Of a stretch of 55,719 nt of DNA, positions 31,840 through 40,235 are shown piece after piece. A program made the position numbers and the translations under genes. Within the stretch, counting starts at the first letter, position 1; the number at the start of each line of letters is the position of its first letter. Source of the stretch: Bacillota bacterium (GTDB taxonomy: Bacteria > Bacillota > Clostridia > Christensenellales > Aristaeellaceae). The stretch is from NCBI GenBank assembly GCA_029548395.1, contig JAKPNM010000039.1:1-55719 (forward strand). Direction: 5' to 3'. The notes under the pieces were generated by a model. That model did no database searches. It had not been told where the DNA came from and saw only the letters and a program-made list of their open reading frames with translations.

Positions 31840-33732
31840 TTACCTGCCAAAGCTCTCTACTTCAATGCCAAAGCCATACTCATACAGCGGCTCCGCGATG
31901 TCCTTGGGAAGGTCCTCCCGCTGGGCAAGCACCTGCTCCATGCGCGCAGGGATCTGGAACGGCAGCTTGCCGGTGATGGCGGCCTCGCCAAACAGCGCTT
32001 CCGCCACAGCCTGCGCGCCACAGGTCACGCCGGGGCGGTAAGCCAGCAGCAGGCTGTCCGCCGCATCGGCAAGGGGCGTGAGCACATAGGCGCGGTTCAT
32101 GAGCACCACGGCGATCACGTTCGCCCCCGCGGCATCCAGCGCCCCGACAAGCCGGAGCTGCTCTTCAGGAAATTCCAGCGTGGCGGTGCCCCAGGAGGGT
32201 TCGTGGGTACCGCTCTTCTCACCCACGACCACCACGGCGGACACGCCGCTCAAATCGGCAGGAACGGACGCCGCATCGGTGATATAGGTCACGTTCTCCA
32301 CACCGGCTTTTTCCCGCAGGGCTTCCAGAATCGTGGTTCCCCTAAGCTCCATGGGCTCCTTGGCCGTCCATCCGCTGTTGAGCGCGCGGACATTGTCCGC
32401 CAGCTCACCGGCAACAATAAAGGATTGCCCTGCAAGGGATGCGGCGTTCTCATACTTCACCAGCGTCAGGGACCTTGCGGCGGCTTCCCTGGCAACGGCC
32501 CTGTGTTCATCACAGCCCAGCACCCTGGCCGCGTTGTCGACATCCACATAGGGGTTTTCAAAAATACCCAATTGAAACTTGGCAATCAGTATGCGGCGGC
32601 AGGCATCCGTCAAACGCTCCTCGTCCACGCCGTCCACCAAATGCGCGGTGGACCGAACACCTGCTCCCCCGAGAATGTCCGCGCCGGCGTTGGCGGCGCC
32701 AACAAAGTTGAGCCCCCAGTCCGTCTGGATGATCCCAGTATATCCCAGTTCGCCGCGCAGGAGGTCCGTCATCACAGCGGAGGACTGGTCAGCGTATTTC
32801 TCCACCGCGTCGCCGCCAAGAAACGGCACGGTGGAATAGCCATAGGGCATCACCGCGGCAGCGCCCGCATCAATGGCCGCCTTGAACCCTGCCAAATGCA
32901 GCTCTATGGAGTCCTCCTGAATGACCAGCGGCGTGCCGTCCACGCCGTCTGTCTGCGCGCCCGAACCGGGAAAATGCTTCACCGTTGCAATGACGGAGTC
33001 CGCCGTGAGTTCGCTCCCGCCCTGCAGCGCCCGGACTGCAGCCACGATCAGCGCTTCGACTACCCCGACGTCCTCGGAATAGCATTCCTGGTTGCGGCCC
33101 CAGCGCGGGTCTGTGATCAGGTCGGCATCCGGCGAGAGCGCCATGCGCACGCCGACAGCCAGCAGCTCATTCCTGATCACTGTGTTGAGCCTGGCCACCA
33201 GCTCCGCATCGTTGGCGGCGCCCTGGTTGATTTCGTCAGGAAGAAAAGTGGCATCGCTGACAAAGGCCGCCCCGATCTCCGTATCCATGGAAAAGACAAT
33301 CGGGATGCCCAGCGGGGCGCTCTCCGACAGCTCCTGAATCTCATTGGTGCGCTCCGCCGCGTCCTTCGCGCTGTCAAACAGGTACTCATACACCAGCGCG
33401 AAACCGACGTTGTTGTTCGTAAACCAGCTGTCCTTTTTGCTGACCAGCGTCAAGTGCACCATTTGGGCCGCTTTCTGCAGGGCGTCCATTTGGCTTAGCA
33501 GGTTTTCCGCGCGGTCCTCGGCAGAGAGTCTCCAATCCTCGTAAGGATCAAGCATACCGTTGCCGTTCAGGTCTTTGAACCGGTAGCCGTCCGCCTCAAT
33601 CATTTGCTTCACGCGGGCTGCCAGCTCCGGCTGTTCATAAGCTTCCCCAGCCAGCGCCGCGGGCAGCATGGATAAAGCCAGCCCGATCGCCACCGCAAGA
33701 GCGCCTGTCCTTTTGAATCCCTTTCTCTTCAT
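31840..33732 (-). CDS. Secreted GH3 beta-glycosidase, operon copy A
   Basis: Exported GH3 enzyme of 630 residues, a two-domain form without the C-terminal Ig-like module. Signal peptide MKRKGFKRTGALAVAIGLAL with likely cleavage after AALA; EF-hand-like loop DLNGNGMLDPYEDWR at residue 54; barrel with DPRWGR, KHFPGSG (252-258) and nucleophile Asp338 in IIQTDWG; sandwich domain with HEPSWGTATLEF. This is the classical exo-beta-glucosidase/glucan exohydrolase type and differs from the three tandem genes. It has GAGGAG before its ATG and lies between the permeases and the ATPase gene, so it probably works outside on the same glycan that the transporter imports. Beta-glucosidase and beta-xylosidase activity cannot be told apart. 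Confidence 0.88.
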   Translation of the reverse strand: MKRKGFKRTGALAVAIGLALSMLPAALAGEAYEQPELAARVKQMIEADGYRFKDLNGNGMLDPYEDWRLSAEDRAENLLSQMDALQKAAQMVHLTLVSKKDSWFTNNNVGFALVYEYLFDSAKDAAERTNEIQELSESAPLGIPIVFSMDTEIGAAFVSDATFLPDEINQGAANDAELVARLNTVIRNELLAVGVRMALSPDADLITDPRWGRNQECYSEDVGVVEALIVAAVRALQGGSELTADSVIATVKHFPGSGAQTDGVDGTPLVIQEDSIELHLAGFKAAIDAGAAAVMPYGYSTVPFLGGDAVEKYADQSSAVMTDLLRGELGYTGIIQTDWGLNFVGAANAGADILGGAGVRSTAHLVDGVDEERLTDACRRILIAKFQLGIFENPYVDVDNAARVLGCDEHRAVAREAAARSLTLVKYENAASLAGQSFIVAGELADNVRALNSGWTAKEPMELRGTTILEALREKAGVENVTYITDAASVPADLSGVSAVVVVGEKSGTHEPSWGTATLEFPEEQLRLVGALDAAGANVIAVVLMNRAYVLTPLADAADSLLLAYRPGVTCGAQAVAEALFGEAAITGKLPFQIPARMEQVLAQREDLPKDIAEPLYEYGFGIEVESFGR

Positions 33733-33754
33733 GTTCTCCTCGCCTCCTCATTCA

Positions 33755-34651
33755 TCACGATGCGGTCACCGCGCCGCTCATCTGCCCGCTGATCAGGTAT
33801 TTTCCCATGAAGATATACAGCACCAATACCGGCAATGCCAGAATCAGGGAACCCGCCATCTGCACGTTAAACTCCGCCGCCATCGTTCCCGCCAGTTCGT
33901 TCAGGGCGATGGTCGCAGGTTTTGAGTCGTATCCGCCCAGCACAAGCGCGAACAGCATTTCGTTCCATATGGATGTGCATTGGAATACAAACACGGTAAT
34001 CGTTGCGATTTTTGTGTTCGGCAGCACGACCTTGCGGTAGATCCGCCACATGCCGTTGCCGTCAATCATCGCCTGTTTGATCAAGGCATCCGGCACATCT
34101 GCGTAATAGCCGCGCATCATGACCGTGCACATCGGCATGCCGAAGATCGAGTGAACCATCACCAGCCCCCAGACATTGTCATACAGGTCAAGGGCGTTGA
34201 TGTTTTGAAGCAGCGGAATCAGAATCGCCTGAAAGGGCAGGTAGGTTGCCGCCACCAGGGCGATAAAAAACACATTGTTGAGTTTGAACCTCCACTTGCT
34301 CAGCGCATAGGCGCAGACAGAGCCGAGAAAAACGGAACCCGCCGCGCCGAAGAGCGTGATCAGCAGCGAGGTCATCAGCGGCAGCCCGAGTTTCTCCATG
34401 GCGCTGGCGTAACCTTCCAGCGTCCACCGGGAAGGCGGCGTAATGGGCGTGGACGTCATGACCTCGCTGTTGGTCTTAAAGGATGTCATCACCGTTCCCC
34501 AGAAGGGCAGCATATAAAAGACCAGAAACACGACCATGAGAAGATAGTACACCGTCTTCAGCACAGGCATGCGCCACCTGGGCCTGATCCGCAGCGCCTG
34601 CGCCTGCTGGCCGTCCTTGCTCCTCTCAATGCTGTTCACATGATGTTGCAT
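33755..34651 (-). CDS. Sugar ABC transporter permease, MalG type
   Basis: CUT1 membrane subunit of 298 residues with six membrane segments (first at about 30-52). The coupling loop IKQAMIDGNGMWRIYRKVVLP is the EAA motif, and the C-terminus GKYLISGQMSGAVTAS is typical of MalG-like proteins. It starts 4 nt after the upstream permease gene and is followed by a GH3 gene after 22 nt. It pairs with the 34656 permease, the 37764 binding protein and the 30697 ATPase. Confidence 0.9.
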   Translation of the reverse strand: MQHHVNSIERSKDGQQAQALRIRPRWRMPVLKTVYYLLMVVFLVFYMLPFWGTVMTSFKTNSEVMTSTPITPPSRWTLEGYASAMEKLGLPLMTSLLITLFGAAGSVFLGSVCAYALSKWRFKLNNVFFIALVAATYLPFQAILIPLLQNINALDLYDNVWGLVMVHSIFGMPMCTVMMRGYYADVPDALIKQAMIDGNGMWRIYRKVVLPNTKIATITVFVFQCTSIWNEMLFALVLGGYDSKPATIALNELAGTMAAEFNVQMAGSLILALPVLVLYIFMGKYLISGQMSGAVTAS

Positions 34652-34655
34652 TTCC

Positions 34656-35687
34656 TCATGTCCTCCTGTTGGTCCAATACGTCAGCGGCAAGATCAGCAC
34701 CAGCACCAGCGCCAGCAAAAAGCAGCTGATAGCCGCGGAGTAGGCGAAATTGTTGCTCTGGAACGCCTCATTGTACATCCAGATCGGCAGCGTCCAGGCA
34801 GAGGACGTGGTATAGCCTACCAGCGAAACGATAAAGTCAAAGGAACGCAGCGCGTACATCGCAAGGATCGTGATGCAGCTGCCCATGGCGCCCTTCAGCT
34901 GCGGGATGATCAGTTTCAGGTAAATCCGGGGCATGTATGCGCCGTCCAGCTTGGCGGCGTTGATGATGTTGGTCGGCACGTTCTTGATGGCGGCCAGGAA
35001 AATCACTGCCACATAGCCTGAGAACTGCCACACCATCGCGATGATGATCGACGGCATGATGGTTCTGTTTGAGGAAGCCCACATCAGGCTGCCGTGTTTC
35101 ATCGCCGCGGATACGTCCACGCCGAGCATCGACAGGAAGGAGTTCAGCACCCCGCCTGTGGGGCGATACATATACGCCCATACCGTGCCGGTCACCACAA
35201 AAGACAGCGCAAAGGGCAGCAAAATCAGCGTGCGGAACACAGCCGTTCCGCGCAGCCCCTGGTCCATCAGCAGCGCCAGGCCCAGGCCCAGCAGCAGGCA
35301 CAGCGGAATCAGGGAAAACAGCAGGAGCGTATTCTTCAGCGTCGGCCAAAAGCTGTCGCTTGAAAACATGCGCGCATAATTCCCAAAGCCGCCCCAGCCG
35401 TAACTGGCTTCCAGATCGCCTGCCTGCCAGTCGGAGACCGAGACCCACAGGTTCCAGCCGAGGGACACGTACACAAAGTAAATCAGCAGCGCCGCCGGGA
35501 TGCAGATCCAGATCAGCGGGTGCCTGCTTAGGAATCCGCTGACCGGAGCGACCGCCCTGGGAGCGAATCGCTTCAAAAGCTGATAGCAGAGAATGACCGC
35601 CATGACAATCAGAATGATCCTCCAGAACCTGTCGCTGGAGAAGGTCATATACCTTAAGTTTTCAAAAAATTCGGTCATTTGCTCCAT
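34656..35687 (-). CDS. Sugar ABC transporter permease, MalF type
   Basis: CUT1 membrane subunit of 343 residues. An extra N-terminal membrane segment (RIILIVMAVILCYQLL, about 23-38) precedes the usual six, making it longer than most MalF-like proteins of Firmicutes. The EAA loop is INAAKLDGAYMPRIYLKLIIP. The start has GGAGGT 7 nt upstream. It lies 110 nt after the GH3 gene, separated by a long hairpin with a T run (35709-35787) that may reduce permease expression relative to the upstream binding protein and GH3. Confidence 0.9.
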   Translation of the reverse strand: MEQMTEFFENLRYMTFSSDRFWRIILIVMAVILCYQLLKRFAPRAVAPVSGFLSRHPLIWICIPAALLIYFVYVSLGWNLWVSVSDWQAGDLEASYGWGGFGNYARMFSSDSFWPTLKNTLLLFSLIPLCLLLGLGLALLMDQGLRGTAVFRTLILLPFALSFVVTGTVWAYMYRPTGGVLNSFLSMLGVDVSAAMKHGSLMWASSNRTIMPSIIIAMVWQFSGYVAVIFLAAIKNVPTNIINAAKLDGAYMPRIYLKLIIPQLKGAMGSCITILAMYALRSFDFIVSLVGYTTSSAWTLPIWMYNEAFQSNNFAYSAAISCFLLALVLVLILPLTYWTNRRT

Positions 35688-35708
35688 GGTCGGTACCTCC
35701 TCTCCCTG

Positions 35709-35787
35709 AAAAAACAGGAGCAGGATGTCGAAGCTGACAGCGGCTCAGGGCAAAAACCACACCGTCAATCCCGCCTCATCCTGCTCC
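35709..35787 (-). terminator. Intra-operon terminator with long loop
   Basis: Eleven-bp stem GGAGCAGGATG / CATCCTGCTCC encloses a 49-nt loop and is followed by TGTTTTTTC on the minus strand. It lies between GH3 copy B and the permease genes, the same position relative to transporter genes as the 5452-5485 hairpin. Confidence 0.65.
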
Positions 35788-35797
35788 CGGCTGTCGC

Positions 35798-37774
35798 TCA
35801 CTCTTCGTAGCTGAGGCCCCAGCCATAGTCATACAGCGGGTTTTCCAGGTCGAAAGAAACATCGCCCTGCTGGTTGTTGACAGACTGCATGTCACGCGGG
35901 AACTGCACAGGCGTCTTGCCGGTAGGGTTGTTGATGCCGTACAGCGTCTCGGCAATGGCGATGCCTCCCTGGGAACCGGGATAATAAGCCGCGAGAACTG
36001 CGTTGGTGTTCTCGTCGCACCAGGTGAGGATATAGGGGCGTCCGCCGGTCATCACGGTCACGATGGGTTTGCCGCTGGCTTTGGCAACTTCAAGAATCTC
36101 CTGCTGACTGGGGGTGATTTCAAGGGTGTCGTAGCCCCATGGCGGATCATGCTGATAGCTGGGCTCACCCACGGACACGATGATAAGGTCCGCTTCCTCA
36201 GCCAGCTGCCCGATGCGCTCCAAATGATCCGCTTCGTAGATGACTTTGGTGTTTTCGCCCGCGTATTCGGCAAGGGCTTCCGCGATGCTCAAACCCTTTT
36301 GTGAGGAGGACCAGCCGCCCACCAGGGAGTCCATATCGCCTGCGCGCGGCCCGGCAACCAGAATGGTCTGCGTCGCGCTGGCGTCAAGCGGCAGGATGCC
36401 GTCGTTCTTGAGCAGCGTCATCGCTTCTCGCGCAGCCTGGAGGCTCAGCGCCTGGCTTTCCTCATTGCCCACGAAGGAAACAGCATGCTCAACATCACAA
36501 TAGGGATTTTCAAAAACGCCCATCTCGAATTTGACCTTGACGATACGGGCAGCGGCAGCCGTTAAAATGGCCTCGTCAATCTTGCCGTCAACCGTATATT
36601 CTTCCATGTAGTCGATCAGGCGGATGCTCTCGCCGCCGATGCCATCGACGCGGCTCTGGGTCACACCGATCAGGATGGCCTCCTCATCCGACACTTCCTC
36701 GCCGGTCATGGTGCCAAGCGCCTCCTGAATGGCCCAGATCATGCCCCAATCCGTCTGAATGATGCCCTCAAAACCCATTTCGCTGCGCAGCAGATCCTGC
36801 AAGGTGGCCTTGGAGCCGATGGCGGAATTCTCCATATCCAGGGCCAGCGGCACGGAATAATACGGCATGATGGAGGCGATATTGGCTTCCAGCGCGGCGT
36901 AGTAAGGCTTCAGGTGGATCCGCATCATCTCCTCGCTGGAGATAATGGGCGATGTGTCCTTGCCGTCCATCTGCGGGCCGGCTCCCGGGAAATGCTTCAT
37001 GCAGGCCACGATGGAGCCGGTATTCAGCCCGTCTGCGCCATTCTGAAAGGCGATCACCTGCGCGGTGACCATCCGCGTCACCAGGTCCGGATCCTCGCCG
37101 AAGGTCTCCATGACACGGCCCCAGCGGGGTTCGGAAGCAATGTCCGCCTCCGGAGACAGCGTCATGCGCACGCCGATGGCGATATGCTCCTCGCGGGCGA
37201 TCTCAGCCAGCTTGACAACCAATTCCTCATTGCGGGTGGCGGCCATCGCGAGATTATGCGGGGTAACGGTCGCGCCGGTCACATAGCTCAGGCCATGCAC
37301 GGAGTCCATGGACACCAATACCGGAATGCCCAGACGGGAACCTTCCGCAAATTCCTGGATGGTATTCATGGAAGTGGCGGCCGCTTCCACGCTGTTCAGC
37401 TCCCGGATCAGCAGCATGCCGACCCCCTCGGTTTTGCACCATTTTTCAAGATAGGACGGTATCGAACCATCGGCGCGGGGGAGATAGGTGGGATGCTGCA
37501 TCTGGGCGATCTTCTCGCGCGCGGTCATCTGGCTTACCAGATCATTGGCGCGGGTCTGCGCATCCTGCCGCCAGTCCTCATACACATCAAGCTCGCCGTT
37601 GCCATTCAGGTCAATAAACCGGTAACCATCCGCCTCGATCGTGGATTTTACGCGGGGATTGAGCGCAGGCTGCTCATCGCCCCCGCTTTGCGCCATGCCG
37701 GGCGTCATTGCGCCTGCCATCAGGACGGCTGCGGCGATACACAGGCAGCGTTTCCAAAAATCTTTACTCAACAA
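35798..37774 (-). CDS. Secreted GH3 beta-glycosidase, operon copy B
   Basis: Exported GH3 enzyme of 658 residues. Signal peptide with a basic start (MLSKDFWKRCLCIAAAVLMA) and likely cleavage after GMA; EF-hand-like loop DLNGNGELDVYEDWR at residue 55; barrel motifs EPRWGRVMETFGEDP, KHFPGAG (260-266) and nucleophile Asp342 in IIQTDWG; C-terminal sandwich with YQHDPPWGYDTLEI and final YDYGWGLSYEE. The start codon is TTG at 37774, overlapping the binding-protein stop by 11 nt; AAAGGAG lies 9 nt upstream inside that gene, so translation is coupled. It is a paralogue of the 31840 gene (shared domain plan) but not close. It likely cuts beta-linked glucose or xylose from the imported glycan outside the cell. 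Confidence 0.88.
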   Translation of the reverse strand: MLSKDFWKRCLCIAAAVLMAGAMTPGMAQSGGDEQPALNPRVKSTIEADGYRFIDLNGNGELDVYEDWRQDAQTRANDLVSQMTAREKIAQMQHPTYLPRADGSIPSYLEKWCKTEGVGMLLIRELNSVEAAATSMNTIQEFAEGSRLGIPVLVSMDSVHGLSYVTGATVTPHNLAMAATRNEELVVKLAEIAREEHIAIGVRMTLSPEADIASEPRWGRVMETFGEDPDLVTRMVTAQVIAFQNGADGLNTGSIVACMKHFPGAGPQMDGKDTSPIISSEEMMRIHLKPYYAALEANIASIMPYYSVPLALDMENSAIGSKATLQDLLRSEMGFEGIIQTDWGMIWAIQEALGTMTGEEVSDEEAILIGVTQSRVDGIGGESIRLIDYMEEYTVDGKIDEAILTAAAARIVKVKFEMGVFENPYCDVEHAVSFVGNEESQALSLQAAREAMTLLKNDGILPLDASATQTILVAGPRAGDMDSLVGGWSSSQKGLSIAEALAEYAGENTKVIYEADHLERIGQLAEEADLIIVSVGEPSYQHDPPWGYDTLEITPSQQEILEVAKASGKPIVTVMTGGRPYILTWCDENTNAVLAAYYPGSQGGIAIAETLYGINNPTGKTPVQFPRDMQSVNNQQGDVSFDLENPLYDYGWGLSYEE

Positions 37775-39131
37775 GGTTCCAGTCTCCTTTCACGCCGGAT
37801 TCTTTAAGGATGTTCACGATTCTGTTCGCGAAGTATTCCGCATCATGATCCGAGGAGGTTGCGAACTCCTGAATTTGAACCTGAAGGCTGGTGGAGGCGC
37901 TCCAGGGCAGCGCGGTCCCATGGGTGAAGCTTGGATATACCTTTGTGCTTTCCGCAATCAGTTCGTTCTTGAAGCGGAGGGTCAGCGCGTTGTAGATTTC
38001 GTCAGGGGTGTCGCTATAAGGCGAGATGGATTCCTTCAGCGTTGAGAAGGCTGTCTGGACGCTGGGCGTGGAGACATTGTAAGCCCACCTTACACCGCCT
38101 TCCACGTCGGCGGAATCATTGCTGACAACAAAACCGTCGATGCACATGCCAAACCATCCGTCCGTGCCGGGGAAGGTAAACACGCCGTAATCCTCGCCAT
38201 AGACCTGTCCCATGCTGGTCATCAGCGGCTGCATCCATGCGCCCATGATCTGCATCGCATAGGTGCCCGCCACCACCTGGCCGGACGCCTCATACCAATC
38301 GCGGCTGGAATGGTCAGGCGCTACATAATCCATCAGCTTTGCGTAGGTTGATAGCACGGAGGTCACTTCCTCCACGCTGTAAATTCCGTTGATAAAATTC
38401 TCATAGATCTGCGCATCGGTGCCCAGCATGATGTCCTCAAACACCTGGCACGCAGGCCAGCCCTTGCGGTCTCCCAGATCCAGGGGATATTCGCCATCCG
38501 GCATGGCTGCGGCCAGCTGGTCGCAGATCGCCCAGAATTCGTCCCAGGTGATGTCCTCGTGATCCGGAACCTCGACGCCGTATTTTTCAAACACATGAAT
38601 ATTGTAGAAAATAACGTTGGTCTTGTGGATGCCGATCGGCACGATATACTTGTTGCCATCGGACGCTGTGGACAGCTCCTCCATGCCGGGCAGGGCGCGC
38701 CCCGCAAGATTGGCGTATTCCCATACATCGTTCAGGTTCAGCAGCAGATTTGAGGACAGGTAAGGCTCGATCTCCTGGCCGGGGTGCGCCTGGAAGGTCT
38801 CGGGGCTCTTGCCCGCCTGTTGCAGCACTTTGACCTTCATCACCATGGCGCCGCCGGCGCCGCCGGGGATGGCATTGGACTTTGCCCTGATATTGCTGTA
38901 GCTGTCCGAGAAATCATTGACAACGCTCTCAACGGCGTCCTTCTCGCCGCCGGCTGTCCACCAATGGTACACATTGATGGTCCCTTTGGCGTCCACATCC
39001 TCCAGGATGGCCGGAATATCCATGTCGGCCACATCTTTTTTTTCTTTCTTCGCCGCCGCCCCGCCAATGGGCAGCGCGCCTAGAACAAGCGCAAGAACCA
39101 GTGCGAGCAGGCCGGCTTTTTTCAGCTTCAT
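37764..39131 (-). CDS. Extracellular sugar-binding protein of the second ABC importer
   Basis: Family 1 solute-binding protein of 455 residues. Signal peptide MKLKKAGLLALVLALVLGAL followed by PIGGAAA and a lysine-rich KKEKKD; no lipobox cysteine. The body shows TINVYHWWTAGGEKDAVESV at the N-lobe start, SPETFQAHPGQ, and DGWFGMCIDGFVVSNDS, in line with oligosaccharide-binding proteins. The ATG at 39131 has GAGGAG 12 nt upstream; a GTG at 39137 would have better spacing (6 nt) and adds two residues. It follows the CBM9-like gene by 18-24 nt and overlaps the GH3 gene downstream. The ligand is probably an oligosaccharide freed by the neighbouring GH3 enzymes. Confidence 0.9.
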   Translation of the reverse strand: MKLKKAGLLALVLALVLGALPIGGAAAKKEKKDVADMDIPAILEDVDAKGTINVYHWWTAGGEKDAVESVVNDFSDSYSNIRAKSNAIPGGAGGAMVMKVKVLQQAGKSPETFQAHPGQEIEPYLSSNLLLNLNDVWEYANLAGRALPGMEELSTASDGNKYIVPIGIHKTNVIFYNIHVFEKYGVEVPDHEDITWDEFWAICDQLAAAMPDGEYPLDLGDRKGWPACQVFEDIMLGTDAQIYENFINGIYSVEEVTSVLSTYAKLMDYVAPDHSSRDWYEASGQVVAGTYAMQIMGAWMQPLMTSMGQVYGEDYGVFTFPGTDGWFGMCIDGFVVSNDSADVEGGVRWAYNVSTPSVQTAFSTLKESISPYSDTPDEIYNALTLRFKNELIAESTKVYPSFTHGTALPWSASTSLQVQIQEFATSSDHDAEYFANRIVNILKESGVKGDWNLVE

Positions 39132-39155
39132 ACACACAACAGTCTCCTCTTTACC

Positions 39156-39971
39156 TTATTCCACGAAGGTCAATGTTCCCCAAAGGCTGGGATTCCTGTC
39201 CACGTCGTGCATCGCCGGCGTGCGGTCACGACCGTCAAGCCTGGCGGAGGACTGAATCCGCAAACTATGAATGCCGGGGCAGGGCAGATCCACATCCAGA
39301 ATGGAGAAATCAAAGCCCACCGTCATGCCGGCTGCCGGCACCAGCCGGGGAATATCCGCGTTTGAAAGATTGTGCAGCGGAATCCTGCCTTCCCAAACGA
39401 TACCGCCGTCTACCTTGACGATCGCGCCCTCGTAGTCATCAAATACCAGCTCATCGCCATATTCGCCCCGCGTGCCCCAGCCCTTGTTGTCAGCGATCAT
39501 CTCACGATCCACATAGATAAAGAAATCATAGTTGTTGTTGAACCGGTCAGCGGACTGCACGATGCGCCAATCGGTGGCGGTGTATTCCGTCCGCTCGGGA
39601 TCCGCCAGGGGATCGGTGCTCAGGAACAGGATGACGGAATCCAGCTCGTCCAGCGGAAAACCTTCACGGTACACAAGCGGCGTATCGTCCATAATCTTCA
39701 TGGCGACATAAAGGTTTTCCTCGTCCCACATCACATAGATCTCCATGGAGCAGTCCTCCACCCCATCCCAATGCTCAATCTGATCGATAATCTGGCTTTG
39801 GTCATCAATCTTCAAACCCCGCGCAGTGTCCCACTCGCTGAGGTCGCCGTCGATCACGACGTTCTGAGCCTTTGGCGCTTCCAGATTTTTGCCCTCCGTA
39901 TAAGCCAGGACGGAAGTTGCAAAGCACATGATCAATGTGATTGACGCCAGCAGAGAAATCTGTTTTTTCAT
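39156..39971 (-). CDS. Secreted CBM9-like carbohydrate-binding protein, first gene of the long operon
   Basis: Exported single-module protein of 271 residues, paralogous to the 18675-19460 gene. Signal peptide MKKQISLLASITLIMCFATSVLA; then NVVIDGDLSEWDTARG, the strand pair MEIYVMWDEENLYVAMKIMDDTP, and the shared ending NPSLWGTLTFVE. The AAGGAGG ribosome site 10 nt upstream fixes the start. The promoter resembles that of its paralogue (extended -10 TGATACAAT 62 nt before the ATG). Being first in the operon with a binding protein, it may present glycan to the importer or to the secreted GH3 and GH2 enzymes. No catalytic domain or surface anchor is visible. Confidence 0.8.
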   Translation of the reverse strand: MKKQISLLASITLIMCFATSVLAYTEGKNLEAPKAQNVVIDGDLSEWDTARGLKIDDQSQIIDQIEHWDGVEDCSMEIYVMWDEENLYVAMKIMDDTPLVYREGFPLDELDSVILFLSTDPLADPERTEYTATDWRIVQSADRFNNNYDFFIYVDREMIADNKGWGTRGEYGDELVFDDYEGAIVKVDGGIVWEGRIPLHNLSNADIPRLVPAAGMTVGFDFSILDVDLPCPGIHSLRIQSSARLDGRDRTPAMHDVDRNPSLWGTLTFVE

Positions 39972-40032
39972 AAAAGGTTTTCCTCCTTCAACAACTTCGC
40001 GGGCGTATGTCTCCGCGCACTTTCCCAAAGCT

Positions 40033-40077
40033 ATTGTATCAAACCCGCAGTGAGCGCAGACGCAAAAATTCTGACCG
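40033..40077 (-). promoter_or_regulatory. Promoter of the long operon with partial regulator box
   Basis: On the minus strand TGATACAAT (-10 at 40033-40038, extended type) lies 62 nt before the CBM9-like ATG, matching the 63 nt and TGCTACAAT of the paralogue's promoter. About 29 nt further upstream AAAATTCTGACCG (40065-40077) partly matches the GAAATTCAGGCAC box. Confidence 0.55.
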
Positions 40078-40117
40078 CCTGATTGCAAAAACATAACTCA
40101 GGCGCATTCAATAAGAA

Positions 40118-40203
40118 ATTCCGGCACAAAGAATAGGCATATCCGGCACTGAATGCCAAGATCGATGATATGCTTTTGGTTTTCGCCATAATTATGATAC
40201 ACT
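40118..40203 (+). promoter_or_regulatory. Promoter of the sensor kinase with two CCGGCAC boxes
   Basis: CCGGCAC occurs at 40121-40127 and 40143-40149, exactly 22 bp apart (two helical turns), each in an A/T-TCCGGCAC context. The second copy begins 93 nt before the kinase ATG, and TGATACACT (-10 at 40198-40203) is at the same offset as the -10 of the YesN-type regulator gene. Confidence 0.65.
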
Positions 40204-40235
40204 CTCCGGTACAGCGATGTAAGGTGGTATCCGAC

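Noticed and set aside
31651-33498. Long open frame (615 codons) on the plus strand opposite the GH3 gene
   Set aside because: It lies fully antisense to a gene with intact GH3 motifs, has an Arg/His/Gly-rich composition typical of GC-rich shadow frames, and has no ribosome site.
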